Notes under the pieces: generated by a model
What the model was told of the DNA's origin: nothing
Databases searched by the model: none
What the model saw: the letters and a program-made list of their open reading frames with translations, nothing else
Translations under genes and position numbers: made by a program
From: Pluralibacter gergoviae ATCC 33028 = NBRC 105706
GTDB lineage: Bacteria; Pseudomonadota; Gammaproteobacteria; Enterobacterales; Enterobacteriaceae
Assembly: GCF_001598855.1 (NCBI RefSeq)
Contig: NZ_BCZS01000009.1
Span: forward strand, 107,563-171,562
Length of the DNA: 64,000 nt
Direction of reading: 5' to 3'
Shown: positions 1 through 7,976 of the stretch, piece by piece
Position numbering within the stretch: position 1 is the first letter of the stretch
How the letters are laid out: each line of letters begins with the position of its first letter

Positions 1-959
1 AGGATTTAGGCTTTGCGCCGGACGGCGAGGGCGAGCATCTGCTGGTGCGCATCCGCAAGCGCGGCTGCAACACCCGCTTCGTGGCCGATGCGCTGGCGAA
101 GTTCCTGAAAGTGCCTGCCCGCGAAGTCAGCTTCGCCGGGCAAAAAGACAAGCACGCGGTCACCGAACAGTGGCTGTGCGCGCGCCTGCCCGGCAAAGAG
201 ATGCCGGAGATGGGCAAATTCCAGCTTGAGGGCTGCGAGGTGCTGGAATTCGCCCGCCATAAGCGCAAGCTGCGCCTGGGGGCGCTGAAGGGGAACGCCT
301 TTACGCTTATCCTGCGCGATATCTCCCGCCGCGCCGACGTCGAGGCCCGCCTGCAGGCCGTGGCGGAAAACGGCGTGCCTAATTACTTCGGCGCCCAGCG
401 CTTCGGCATCGGCGGCAGCAACCTCAGCGGCGCTCTGCGCTGGGCGGAAAGCGGCGGGCCGGTACGCGATCGCAATAAACGCAGTTTCTGGTTGTCGGCG
501 GCCCGCAGCGCGTTGTTTAATCAGGTAGTCAGCGAGCGGCTAAAAAAAACGGACTTTAATCAAGTTGTTGACGGCGATGCGCTACAATTAGCGGGGCGCG
601 GCAGCTGGTTTGTGGCCACCGAAGAAGAGATGCCTGGCCTGCAGGTCCGCGTCGATGACCGCGATCTGATGGTCACCGCCCCGCTGCCGGGCAGCGGCGA
701 CTGGGGAAGCCAGCGCGCGGCGCAGGCCTTCGAGCAGCAGGCGCTGGCTGACGAAACTTTGCTGCAGTCGCTGCTGGTGCGCGAAAAAGTGGAGGCCGCG
801 CGCCGGGCGATGCTGCTCTATCCGCAGCAGCTCAGCTGGCAGTGGTGGGACGACGCCACCGCCGAAGTGAAGTTCTGGCTGCCGGCGGGCAGCTTTGCCA
901 CCAGCGTCGTCAGGGAACTAATCACTACAACGGGTGACTATGCGAATATTGCTGAGTAA
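1..959 (+). CDS. truD: tRNA pseudouridine synthase D (5' end outside window)
   Basis: TruD makes pseudouridine at position 13 of several tRNAs. The reading frame is open from the first base and ends at TAA 957-959. The visible part covers about 319 of the usual 349 residues, so roughly 30 N-terminal residues lie outside the window. Family motifs are present: [14 protein letters not shown] near the start, holding the catalytic Asp, then NYFGAQRFG and [15 protein letters not shown] in the middle. The end overlaps the start of surE by 20 bases, as in E. coli, so the two are probably translationally coupled. Identification rests on near-full-length recall of the E. coli protein; only the missing start is uncertain. 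Confidence 0.97.
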   Translation, partial: DLGFAPDGEGEHLLVRIRKRGCNTRFVADALAKFLKVPAREVSFAGQKDKHAVTEQWLCARLPGKEMPEMGKFQLEGCEVLEFARHKRKLRLGALKGNAFTLILRDISRRADVEARLQAVAENGVPNYFGAQRFGIGGSNLSGALRWAESGGPVRDRNKRSFWLSAARSALFNQVVSERLKKTDFNQVVDGDALQLAGRGSWFVATEEEMPGLQVRVDDRDLMVTAPLPGSGDWGSQRAAQAFEQQALADETLLQSLLVREKVEAARRAMLLYPQQLSWQWWDDATAEVKFWLPAGSFATSVVRELITTTGDYANIAE

Positions 960-1701
960 CGATGACGGGATCCACGCGCCGGGGATCCAGACCCTGGCAA
1001 GGGCCTTGCGGGAGTTCGCCGAGGTTCAGGTTGTTGCACCCGATCGTAACCGCAGCGGCGCATCCAACTCGCTGACCCTTGAGTCGTCGCTGCGCACCGT
1101 GGCCTTTGACAATGGCGATATCGCCGTGCAGATGGGAACGCCTACCGACTGCGTCTTTCTCGGCGTTAACACGCTGATGCGCCCGCGCCCTGACGTGGTC
1201 GTTTCCGGCATCAATGCCGGGCCGAACCTCGGGGACGACGTTATCTATTCCGGCACCGTGGCGGCAGCCATGGAGGGGCGCCACCTCGGCTTCCCGGCGG
1301 TTGCCGTCTCCCTCAACGGCCATCAGCACTACGACACGGCCGCCGCCGTCACCTGCACCATCCTGCGCGCCCTCGCCAGAGAGCCGCTGCGCACCGGGCG
1401 CATCCTCAATATCAACGTGCCGGACCTGCCGCTCTCTGAGATCAAAGGCATCCGCGTCACCCGCTGCGGCAGCCGCCATCCGGCGGACAAGGTTATCCCG
1501 CAGCAGGATCCGCGCGGCAATACCCTCTACTGGATTGGGCCGCCGGGCGAAAAGTGCGACGCCGGCCCGGATACCGACTTTGCCGCCGTTGACGAAGGCT
1601 ACGTCTCCGTCACCCCGCTGCACGTCGATCTTACCGCCCACAGCGCGCGGGAGGTGGTATCCGACTGGCTTGAACGCGCGGAGGTCGGCGCGAAATGGTA
1701 A
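940..1701 (+). CDS. surE: 5'/3'-nucleotidase (stationary-phase survival protein) SurE
   Basis: SurE is a metal-dependent phosphatase acting on nucleoside monophosphates and short polyphosphates in the cytoplasm. The protein is 253 residues, the family length in E. coli. The N-terminal metal motif [10 protein letters not shown], with Asp8 and Asp9, fixes the start at the ATG at 940, two codons after an in-frame GTG. GTPTDCV and [13 protein letters not shown], which bind metal and substrate, follow. It overlaps truD by 20 bases and pcm by 7, so truD-surE-pcm reads as one unit. No oddities. Confidence 0.98.
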   Translation: MRILLSNDDGIHAPGIQTLARALREFAEVQVVAPDRNRSGASNSLTLESSLRTVAFDNGDIAVQMGTPTDCVFLGVNTLMRPRPDVVVSGINAGPNLGDDVIYSGTVAAAMEGRHLGFPAVAVSLNGHQHYDTAAAVTCTILRALAREPLRTGRILNINVPDLPLSEIKGIRVTRCGSRHPADKVIPQQDPRGNTLYWIGPPGEKCDAGPDTDFAAVDEGYVSVTPLHVDLTAHSAREVVSDWLERAEVGAKW

Positions 1702-2321
1702 GCCAACGCGTCCAGACGCTGCTCAACCTTCTTCGCAGTCAGGGCATCAGCGATGAGCGGGTGCTGGCGGCGATTGCCGCGGTGCCGCGCGAAAAGTTTA
1801 TCGACGAAGCGTTTGAGCATAAGGCCTGGGAGAACGTGGCCCTGCCGATAGGCCAGGGCCAGACTATCTCTCAGCCCTATATGGTGGCGCGGATGACCGA
1901 ACTGCTGGCCCTGACCCCGGGATCGCGCGTGCTGGAGATAGGCACCGGCTCCGGCTACCAGACGGCGATCCTCGCCCATCTCGTGCACCACGTCTGCTCC
2001 GTTGAGCGCATCAAGAGTCTGCAGTGGCACGCCCGCCGCAGGCTTAAGCAGCTTGATTTACATAATGTTTCAACTCGACACGGCGATGGCTGGCAGGGAT
2101 GGAAGGCAAGAGCGCCGTTTGATGCCATTATTGTTACCGCCGCGCCGCAGGAGATCCCGGCGGCGCTGGTTGCGCAGCTGGACGACGGCGGCGTGATGGT
2201 CTTACCCGTCGGCGACGAGCACCAGTTCCTTAAGCGCGTGCGCCGGCGGGGAACAGAATTCACTATTGATACCGTAGAAGCAGTTCGCTTTGTGCCGCTG
2301 GTAAAAGGCGAACTGGCGTAA
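1695..2321 (+). CDS. pcm: Protein-L-isoaspartate O-methyltransferase
   Basis: Pcm methylates isoaspartyl residues of damaged proteins using S-adenosylmethionine, which starts their repair. The 208-residue protein has the standard SAM-binding motif [14 protein letters not shown] (about residues 77-90) and the family motif [15 protein letters not shown] (about 53-67). Its length equals the E. coli enzyme. The ATG overlaps the end of surE by 7 bases. It lies upstream of nlpD-rpoS as in other Enterobacteriaceae, which fits its role in stationary-phase survival. Confidence 0.98.
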   Translation: MVSQRVQTLLNLLRSQGISDERVLAAIAAVPREKFIDEAFEHKAWENVALPIGQGQTISQPYMVARMTELLALTPGSRVLEIGTGSGYQTAILAHLVHHVCSVERIKSLQWHARRRLKQLDLHNVSTRHGDGWQGWKARAPFDAIIVTAAPQEIPAALVAQLDDGGVMVLPVGDEHQFLKRVRRRGTEFTIDTVEAVRFVPLVKGELA

Positions 2322-2439
2322 TACAGGATTTTTCCTGTTTATTTCAACGCGATGATTGGCGTAGGGTAATCGCCATCTTGTGTACTCTCGCTGTCGCGTT
2401 GCGCGGTCTGTAAGTCACTAACCTATTCCTGGGGGATAA

Positions 2440-3579
2440 ATGAGCGCGGGAAGCCCGACATTCACCGTTAGCCGCCTGGCGGCCTTATCACTGGTTTCAC
2501 TCTGGCTGGCAGGATGCTCCTCATCCAACAACGCGCCTGCCCCGGTTAGCTCCGTGGGCGGCAGCGCATCGTCCGGCACCAACTCCGGTATGATGATCAC
2601 GCCGCCGCCGAAGATGGGCGCTTCTGCCCCGCAGAGTCAGCCGGTTCCGGTTCAGCCGCAGCCGCAAATTCAGCCGCAGCGGACAGCGCCGCAAGTCCAG
2701 ACGCAGCCGCCGTCTCAGCCCGTCGAAACGGTCAACGGCCGCATTGTCTATAACCGTAAATATGGCGACATTCCGAAGGGCAGCTATACCGGGAGTACCT
2801 ATACCGTTAAGCGCGGCGATACGCTGTTCTACATTGCGTGGGTGACCGGCAACGATTTCCGCGATCTGGCCCAGCGTAACAATATCCCTGAACCGTACGG
2901 CCTGACGGTCGGCCAGACGCTGCAGGTAGGCAACGCTTCCGGCCAGCCGATCACCGGTGATAACGCCGTTGCCCAGGCCAGCGCCAGGGCCAGCGCGGCA
3001 CCAACATCTTCGTCCAGTCAGGTAGAAAAATCCTATCCGGTGGTTGCTTCTCAACCAACAATTACGTATTCTGAAGATTCAGGTGAACAAAGTGCTAACA
3101 AGATGTTGCCCAACAATAAGCCTGCGCCCCCGGTCACAGCGCCCGTTACGGCCCCATCCGCCAGCACAACCCAACCAACTGCAAGCAGCACGTCTACCAG
3201 TTCGCCGATCTCCTCATGGCGCTGGCCGACGAGCGGCAAAATTATCGACAGCTTTAGCGGCGCCGATGGCGGTAATAAAGGCATCGATATCGCAGGCAGT
3301 AAAGGACAGGCTATCGTCGCGACCGCATCAGGACGCGTCGTCTATGCCGGTAACGCGCTGCGCGGTTACGGTAACCTTATTATCATCAAACATAATGATG
3401 ATTACCTGAGTGCCTACGCCCATAACGACACGATGCTGGTCCGGGAGCAACAAGAGGTCACGGCGGGGCAGAAAATAGCTACCATGGGTAGTACCGGCAC
3501 CAGTTCTACACGCTTGCATTTTGAAATTCGTTACAAGGGGAAATCCGTCAACCCGCTGCAATATTTACCGCAGCGATAA
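2440..3579 (+). CDS. nlpD: Murein hydrolase activator lipoprotein NlpD
   Basis: NlpD is an outer-membrane lipoprotein that activates the amidase AmiC at the septum. The 379-residue protein begins with a lipoprotein signal (LWLAGC, lipidated Cys26). A Pro/Gln-rich linker follows (about residues 60-100), then a LysM domain (about 120-165, [15 protein letters not shown]), a low-complexity Thr/Ser/Pro stretch, and a C-terminal LytM/M23-type domain (about 265-375). In the family this last domain is catalytically degenerate and acts as an activator. In E. coli the main rpoS promoter lies inside nlpD, and the arrangement here is the same, so part of this gene probably doubles as rpoS leader. Confidence 0.97.
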   Translation: MSAGSPTFTVSRLAALSLVSLWLAGCSSSNNAPAPVSSVGGSASSGTNSGMMITPPPKMGASAPQSQPVPVQPQPQIQPQRTAPQVQTQPPSQPVETVNGRIVYNRKYGDIPKGSYTGSTYTVKRGDTLFYIAWVTGNDFRDLAQRNNIPEPYGLTVGQTLQVGNASGQPITGDNAVAQASARASAAPTSSSSQVEKSYPVVASQPTITYSEDSGEQSANKMLPNNKPAPPVTAPVTAPSASTTQPTASSTSTSSPISSWRWPTSGKIIDSFSGADGGNKGIDIAGSKGQAIVATASGRVVYAGNALRGYGNLIIIKHNDDYLSAYAHNDTMLVREQQEVTAGQKIATMGSTGTSSTRLHFEIRYKGKSVNPLQYLPQR

Positions 3580-3639
3580 TATGACGAAACGCACCTCAGG
3601 TGGGTTTCGTCCAGGGATCACGGGTAGGAGCCACCTTAT

Positions 3640-4632
3640 ATGAGTCAGAATACGCTGAAAGTTCAGGATCTAAACGAAGACGCGGAGTTTGATGAGAATG
3701 GAGTAGAGGTTTTCGATGAGAAAGCCCTGGTCGAAGAGGAACCCAGTGATAACGATTTAGCCGAAGAAGAGCTGCTATCACAAGGTGTCACTCAGCGTGT
3801 CCTTGATGCGACTCAGCTTTACCTTGGTGAGATTGGATACTCTCCACTGCTTACCGCAGAAGAAGAAGTCTACTTTGCACGTCGCGCACTGCGTGGCGAC
3901 GTGGCCTCCCGTCGCAGGATGATCGAAAGTAACCTGCGCCTGGTGGTAAAAATTGCCCGTCGCTACAGCAATCGTGGTCTGGCACTGCTGGATCTGATTG
4001 AAGAGGGCAATCTGGGACTGATTCGCGCGGTTGAGAAGTTCGACCCGGAACGGGGTTTCCGCTTCTCTACGTATGCAACATGGTGGATTCGTCAGACCAT
4101 TGAACGGGCAATCATGAACCAAACCCGTACCATTCGTCTGCCGATCCACATTGTTAAAGAGCTGAACGTCTATCTGCGTACCGCTCGCGAACTCTCCCAC
4201 AAGCTCGATCATGAGCCGAGTGCGGAGGAGATCGCAGAGCAGCTGGATAAACCGGTCGATGACGTCAGCCGCATGCTGCGCCTCAATGAACGCATCACCT
4301 CAGTGGATACCCCGCTGGGCGGTGATTCAGAAAAAGCGCTGCTGGACATCCTGGCCGATGAGAAAGACAACGGCCCGGAAGACACCACTCAGGACGATGA
4401 CATGAAGCAGAGCATCGTCAAGTGGCTGTTCGAACTTAACGCTAAGCAGCGTGAAGTGCTGGCCCGCCGCTTTGGCCTGCTGGGCTACGAAGCGGCAACG
4501 CTTGAGGACGTCGGTCGTGAAATTGGCCTGACCCGCGAGCGCGTGCGCCAGATCCAGGTTGAGGGCCTGCGCCGCCTGCGTGAAATTCTGCAGGGGCAAG
4601 GACTCAGCATTGAAGCGCTGTTCCGTGAATAA
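3640..4632 (+). CDS. rpoS: RNA polymerase sigma-S (sigma-38), stationary phase and general stress
   Basis: RpoS directs RNA polymerase to general-stress and stationary-phase promoters. The 330-residue protein matches the E. coli length. Region 1.2/2 includes [13 protein letters not shown] and the -10 recognition segment [17 protein letters not shown]. Region 3 follows, and region 4 ends with the helix-turn-helix [19 protein letters not shown]. The start is the ATG after an AGGAG-like site at 3626-3630. The frame is intact, with no premature stop, although rpoS loss-of-function alleles are common in laboratory strains. A strong terminator follows within 20 bases of the stop. Confidence 0.98.
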   Translation: MSQNTLKVQDLNEDAEFDENGVEVFDEKALVEEEPSDNDLAEEELLSQGVTQRVLDATQLYLGEIGYSPLLTAEEEVYFARRALRGDVASRRRMIESNLRLVVKIARRYSNRGLALLDLIEEGNLGLIRAVEKFDPERGFRFSTYATWWIRQTIERAIMNQTRTIRLPIHIVKELNVYLRTARELSHKLDHEPSAEEIAEQLDKPVDDVSRMLRLNERITSVDTPLGGDSEKALLDILADEKDNGPEDTTQDDDMKQSIVKWLFELNAKQREVLARRFGLLGYEAATLEDVGREIGLTRERVRQIQVEGLRRLREILQGQGLSIEALFRE

Positions 4633-4650
4633 GCGATAACACTCTTCAGC

Positions 4651-4685
4651 AAAAAGGCCGATCCTTCGCGATCGGCCTTTTTTTA
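4651..4685 (+). terminator. Intrinsic terminator of rpoS, probably bidirectional
   Basis: A GC-rich stem (AAGGCCGATC pairing with GATCGGCCTT around a short CTTC-type loop) is flanked by an A-run on the left and a T-run on the right. It can therefore stop transcription from rpoS on the plus strand and from the convergent MarR gene, whose stop codon overlaps the T-run. Confidence 0.92.
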
Positions 4686-5093
4686 TTCTGCGTCCAGCAT
4701 CTTGTCGATCAGCCGCGAGAACTGCGCCTGCTCCTCCGCCGTCAGGCGGCCCAGAAACGCCTCATCAACGCGGTCGCCCACCGGCTGACACAGCGCGAGC
4801 AGGGTTTCGCCCTCCGCGGTCAGAAACACGAAGCGGCGGCGCCTGTCCGCCGGATCCTGCTCCCTGTACAAAAGCCCGCGGGCCTCCATGCGGCTCAGCA
4901 TCTCGGCCAGCGTCGCCTTGGTGCTTACCGCCGCTTCGGTGAGGGCGACCTGCTCGATGCCCGGCGCTTCTGCCACCGAACGCATCACCGCGTACTGCGG
5001 CTTGGTTAAATCCGGCAGCGCCTGCTGCCAGCGCGCGGTGTGCTGCTGAAAAAGCTGGCGCAGCCGGTGAAAAGTTTCCTGTCTGAGTTCCAT
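4683..5093 (-). CDS. MarR-family transcriptional regulator of the decarboxylase operon
   Basis: This is a 136-residue winged-helix protein of the MarR/SlyA type. The recognition region reads ALTEAAVSTKATLAEMLSRME (about residues 50-70), and the wing is the basic DPADRRRRFVFLT (about 81-93). It is divergent from the hydroxybenzoate decarboxylase operon at 5264, and two related palindromes lie in the gap, so it most likely represses that operon and itself until a phenolic ligand binds. A regulator of this kind sits at the same place in Klebsiella and in E. coli O157. The ligand is inferred from the neighbours only. The stop codon lies in the rpoS terminator. Confidence 0.88.
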   Translation of the reverse strand: MELRQETFHRLRQLFQQHTARWQQALPDLTKPQYAVMRSVAEAPGIEQVALTEAAVSTKATLAEMLSRMEARGLLYREQDPADRRRRFVFLTAEGETLLALCQPVGDRVDEAFLGRLTAEEQAQFSRLIDKMLDAE

Positions 5094-5156
5094 GCCCCGC
5101 TCCGGGAAAAGATGTAGCGGACCATGATAGCCGCTTCTTGCCCATTGGTTAATGCG

Positions 5157-5250
5157 AACTGTTTTAACAGTTAGTGTGATCGTGTACGAACAATATTGCC
5201 AGGACCCGCAATTGGGCGTAGTTTAAATACAAAGTTCGTACACGAACAAT
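5157..5250. promoter_or_regulatory. Divergent control region between the MarR gene and kpdB, with repeated operators
   Basis: Three dyads are visible. AACTGTT and AACAGTT face each other at 5157-5172. Two copies of a GTTCG-N4-CGAAC type palindrome lie at 5178-5191 (first arm GATCG) and 5234-5247 (perfect arms), and both are followed by AAT. The centres of the last two are 56 bases apart, and the second lies about 15 bases before the kpdB start. The pattern fits a MarR dimer binding twice. Which site serves which promoter is not determined. Confidence 0.7.
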
Positions 5251-5263
5251 TTTGAGGTGAGGC

Positions 5264-5854
5264 ATGAGATTAATTGTCGGAATGACCGGCGCCACCGGCG
5301 CGCCGCTCGGCGTGGCGCTGCTGAAGGCGCTGCGCGAAACCGGAAAAGTGGAGACCCATCTGGTGATGTCGAAGTGGGCGAAAGCCACCCTTGAACTGGA
5401 AACGGCTTACAGCGTTCGCGACGTCGCGGCGCTGGCCGACGTCTGCCACAGCGCGGGCGACCAGGGCGCGACCATCTCCTCCGGCTCTTTTCACACCGAC
5501 GGCATGATAGTTATCCCCTGCAGCATGAAAACGCTGGCGGGCATCCGCGCCGGCTACGCCGACGGCCTGGTCGGCCGGGCGGCTGACGTGGTGCTGAAAG
5601 AGGGGCGCAGGCTGGTGCTGATCCCACGCGAAATGCCGCTCAGCACTATTCATCTTGAAAATATGCTGGCGCTTTCGCGCATGGGCGTGGCGATGGTGCC
5701 GCCCATGCCCGCCTACTACAACCATCCGGAAACCATTGACGACGTAACGCAGCACATTGTGACCCGCGTTATGGATCAGTTTGGTTTGCAGAATCCGCTC
5801 GCCCGACGCTGGCAGGGGCTGCAGGCCGCATCGCGCCATTCACAGGAGGAGTAA
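5264..5854 (+). CDS. kpdB: UbiX-like flavin prenyltransferase, subunit B of hydroxybenzoate decarboxylase
   Basis: Proteins of the UbiX/Pad1 family attach a prenyl group to FMN, giving the prenyl-FMN cofactor of UbiD-type decarboxylases. The 196-residue protein opens with RLIVGMTGATGAPLGVALL, the flavin-binding loop, and has the family segments PCSMKTLAGIRAGYADGL and RREMPLS-like LIPREMPLSTIHLENML. The start ATG follows a GAGGTGAGG ribosome site. Only one base separates its stop from the ATG of kpdC, so the two are co-translated. Names in use are kpdB (Klebsiella) and ecdB (Enterobacter and E. coli O157). It supplies cofactor to KpdC, but may not be the only UbiX in the cell. Confidence 0.93.
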   Translation: MRLIVGMTGATGAPLGVALLKALRETGKVETHLVMSKWAKATLELETAYSVRDVAALADVCHSAGDQGATISSGSFHTDGMIVIPCSMKTLAGIRAGYADGLVGRAADVVLKEGRRLVLIPREMPLSTIHLENMLALSRMGVAMVPPMPAYYNHPETIDDVTQHIVTRVMDQFGLQNPLARRWQGLQAASRHSQEE

Positions 5855-5855
5855 C

Positions 5856-7283
5856 ATGGCTTTTGATGATTTACGCAGTTTTCTGCAGGGGCTGGAGGAG
5901 CAGGGCCAGCTGCTGAGGATTTCGGAAGCGGTGAACGCCGAGCCGGATCTGGCCGCCGCCGCTAACGCCACCGGGCGCATCGGCGACGGCGCGCCCGCAT
6001 TGTGGTTTGATAATATTCGCGGCTTTACCGACGCCCGGGTGGCGATGAACACCATCGGCTCCTGGCAGAACCACGCCATTTCGCTGGGCCTGCCGCCCAA
6101 TACGCCGGTGAAAAAGCAGATCGATGAGTTTATCCGCCGCTGGGACAACTTCCCGGTGGCGCCGGAGCGCCGCGATAATCCGCCCTGGGCGCAGAATAGC
6201 GTGGATGCGGACGATATCAACCTGTTCGACATCCTGCCGCTGTTTCGCCTCAACGACGGCGACGGCGGCTTCTACCTCGACAAGGCCTGCGTCGTCTCCC
6301 GCGATCCGCTCGACCCGGACCACTTCGGCAAGCAGAACGTCGGCATCTACCGCATGGAGGTCAAAGGTAAGCGCAAGCTCGGCCTGCAGCCGGTGCCGAT
6401 GCACGACATTGCCCTGCACCTGCATAAAGCCGAAGAGCGCGGTGAAGATCTGCCGATCGCCATTACCCTCGGCAACGATCCGATTATCACCCTGATGGGC
6501 GCCACGCCGCTGAAGTACGATCAGTCCGAATATGAGATGGCGGGCGCGCTGCGGGAAAGCCCGTACCCGATCGCCACCGCGCCGCTGACCGGCTTCGACG
6601 TGCCCTGGGGCTCAGAAGTTATCCTCGAAGGCGTAATAGAAGGGCGCAAGCGCGAAATCGAAGGCCCGTTCGGCGAGTTCACCGGCCACTACTCCGGCGG
6701 GCGCAACATGACCGTGGTGCGCATCGACAAAGTGTCGTACCGCACGAAACCTATCTTTGAATCACTGTACCTCGGTATGCCGTGGACCGAAATCGACTAT
6801 CTGATGGGCCCGGCCACCTGCGTACCGCTCTACCAGCAGCTGAAGGCCGAGTTTCCGGAAGTGCAGGCGGTTAACGCCATGTACACCCACGGCCTGCTGG
6901 CGATCATCTCCACCAAAAAGCGCTACGGCGGCTTCGCCCGCGCGGTAGGCCTGCGTGCGATGACCACGCCCCACGGACTCGGCTACGTCAAGATGGTGAT
7001 TATGGTCGATGAGGACGTCGATCCGTTTAACCTGCCGCAGGTGATGTGGGCCCTGTCGTCGAAGGTCAATCCGGCGGGCGACCTGGTGCAGCTGCCGAAT
7101 ATGTCGGTGCTGGAGCTGGACCCCGGCTCCAGCCCGGCGGGCATTACCGATAAGCTGATTATTGACGCCACCACGCCGGTGGCGCCGGATACCCGCGGCC
7201 ACTACAGCCAGCCGGTACAGGATCTGCCCGAAACCAAAGCCTGGGCGGAAAAACTCACCGCCATGCTGGCCGCGCGTAAATAA
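5856..7283 (+). CDS. kpdC: UbiD-family 4-hydroxybenzoate (phenolic acid) decarboxylase, subunit C
   Basis: This is the catalytic UbiD-type subunit, which uses prenyl-FMN to take CO2 off 4-hydroxybenzoate or related acids (vanillate, protocatechuate) and yields phenols. The start is the ATG at 5856 behind AGGAGGAG, giving 475 residues, the length of characterised KpdC/EcdC proteins. An in-frame upstream extension to 5781 would overlap kpdB and is not expected. Family features include NVGIYRMEVKGKRKLGLQ (about 165-182) and the conserved acidic/basic active-site stretch REIEGPFGEFTGHYSG (about 266-281). The exact substrate cannot be read from the sequence. It forms an operon with kpdB and kpdD. 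Confidence 0.93.
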   Translation: MAFDDLRSFLQGLEEQGQLLRISEAVNAEPDLAAAANATGRIGDGAPALWFDNIRGFTDARVAMNTIGSWQNHAISLGLPPNTPVKKQIDEFIRRWDNFPVAPERRDNPPWAQNSVDADDINLFDILPLFRLNDGDGGFYLDKACVVSRDPLDPDHFGKQNVGIYRMEVKGKRKLGLQPVPMHDIALHLHKAEERGEDLPIAITLGNDPIITLMGATPLKYDQSEYEMAGALRESPYPIATAPLTGFDVPWGSEVILEGVIEGRKREIEGPFGEFTGHYSGGRNMTVVRIDKVSYRTKPIFESLYLGMPWTEIDYLMGPATCVPLYQQLKAEFPEVQAVNAMYTHGLLAIISTKKRYGGFARAVGLRAMTTPHGLGYVKMVIMVDEDVDPFNLPQVMWALSSKVNPAGDLVQLPNMSVLELDPGSSPAGITDKLIIDATTPVAPDTRGHYSQPVQDLPETKAWAEKLTAMLAARK

Positions 7284-7290
7284 GGAGGAG

Positions 7291-7530
7291 ATGATGATTT
7301 GTCCACGCTGTGCCGATGCGCACATTGAGGTAATGGCGACGTCGCCGGTAAAAGATGTCTGGATTGTCTACCAGTGCCAGCACTGCCTCTACACCTGGCG
7401 CAATACCGAACCGCTGCGCCGCACCAGCCGCGAGCACTATCCGGAGGCGTTTCGCATGACCCAGGCGGATATTGATAACGCCCCGCAGGTGCCGACTGTG
7501 CCGCCGCTGCTGGCGGCGGATAAGCGATAG
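7291..7530 (+). CDS. kpdD: Small zinc-ribbon subunit D of the hydroxybenzoate decarboxylase
   Basis: This is a 79-residue protein of the VdcD/EcdD/KpdD family. Two Cys pairs, CPRC near the N-terminus and CQHC about 25 residues later, make a probable zinc ribbon. These subunits are needed for full decarboxylase activity in related operons, but their exact role is unclear. An AAGGAGGAG site lies directly before two adjacent ATGs (7291 and 7294), and either could be used. It is the last gene of the operon; a perfect 11-base-pair hairpin lies 85 bases downstream. Confidence 0.9.
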   Translation: MMICPRCADAHIEVMATSPVKDVWIVYQCQHCLYTWRNTEPLRRTSREHYPEAFRMTQADIDNAPQVPTVPPLLAADKR

Positions 7531-7615
7531 ATAATCCCATTCTATACAGGATTGTGGAAAGGTTCCGTTCACTCGCAGCACTCTGCTTCTCTGTCAGGTT
7601 TTCTGCGGTGAACGT

Positions 7616-7645
7616 GTTAAGAGGGCTCGCCGCCGCCCTCTTAAC
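7616..7645. terminator. Perfect 11-bp hairpin downstream of kpdD
   Basis: GTTAAGAGGGC and GCCCTCTTAAC pair perfectly around an 8-base loop. No T-run follows, so a rho-independent terminator is possible but not certain. It could equally be the edge of the repeat-like element that follows. Confidence 0.5.
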
Positions 7646-7686
7646 AATCTCGGCTCCCGGCAACAAAAATCGCCGCTGCGCGGAAC

Positions 7687-7873
7687 CTCAGATTCTGACG
7701 TCTGGCTTTCGGGTTCGGCTCGACTCGTGATTACTCGGCTCATCCCTGAGCCTCGCCCCTCCGGGGCCAATGCTGCGCATTGTTCAAAATCGTTCCGGAC
7801 GATTTTGTCCATGCCTCGTTTCGCCTCAGCCCGCATCCCTGCGGGCTGCCCCGGCCAGACGGCAGAATCTGAG
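7687..7873. repeat. 187-bp element bounded by a 20-bp inverted repeat, with nested hairpins
   Basis: The ends at 7687-7706 and 7854-7873 are inverted copies matching at 19 of 20 bases. Just outside each end lies AAAATCGC or its complement, separated by 13 extra bases on the left. Inside are perfect hairpins at 7785-7807 (arms CAAAATCGT/ACGATTTTG) and 7828-7847 (arms AGCCCGCA/TGCGGGCT), plus smaller ones (CCCCTCCGGGG at 7757-7767). No convincing protein is encoded. The build resembles a dispersed intergenic repeat, a MITE-like element or a structured RNA. I cannot name a family. Confidence 0.6.
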
Positions 7874-7933
7874 GCGATTTTAAGCCGGACGTTAAACCCT
7901 CAGAGTACGTAAGAATTGCGTACAACCTATAGC

Positions 7934-7963
7934 GTAGGCCCGGCAAGCGCAGCGCCGCCGGGC
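7934..7963. repeat. REP-type palindrome near the mutS stop
   Basis: GTAGGCCCGGC pairs imperfectly with GCCGCCGGGC across a short middle. This is the form of enterobacterial REP/PU palindromes, and it sits 14 bases past the mutS stop codon, a typical REP position for mRNA 3'-end stability. Confidence 0.7.
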
Positions 7964-7976
7964 AGAATCCGCAGCC

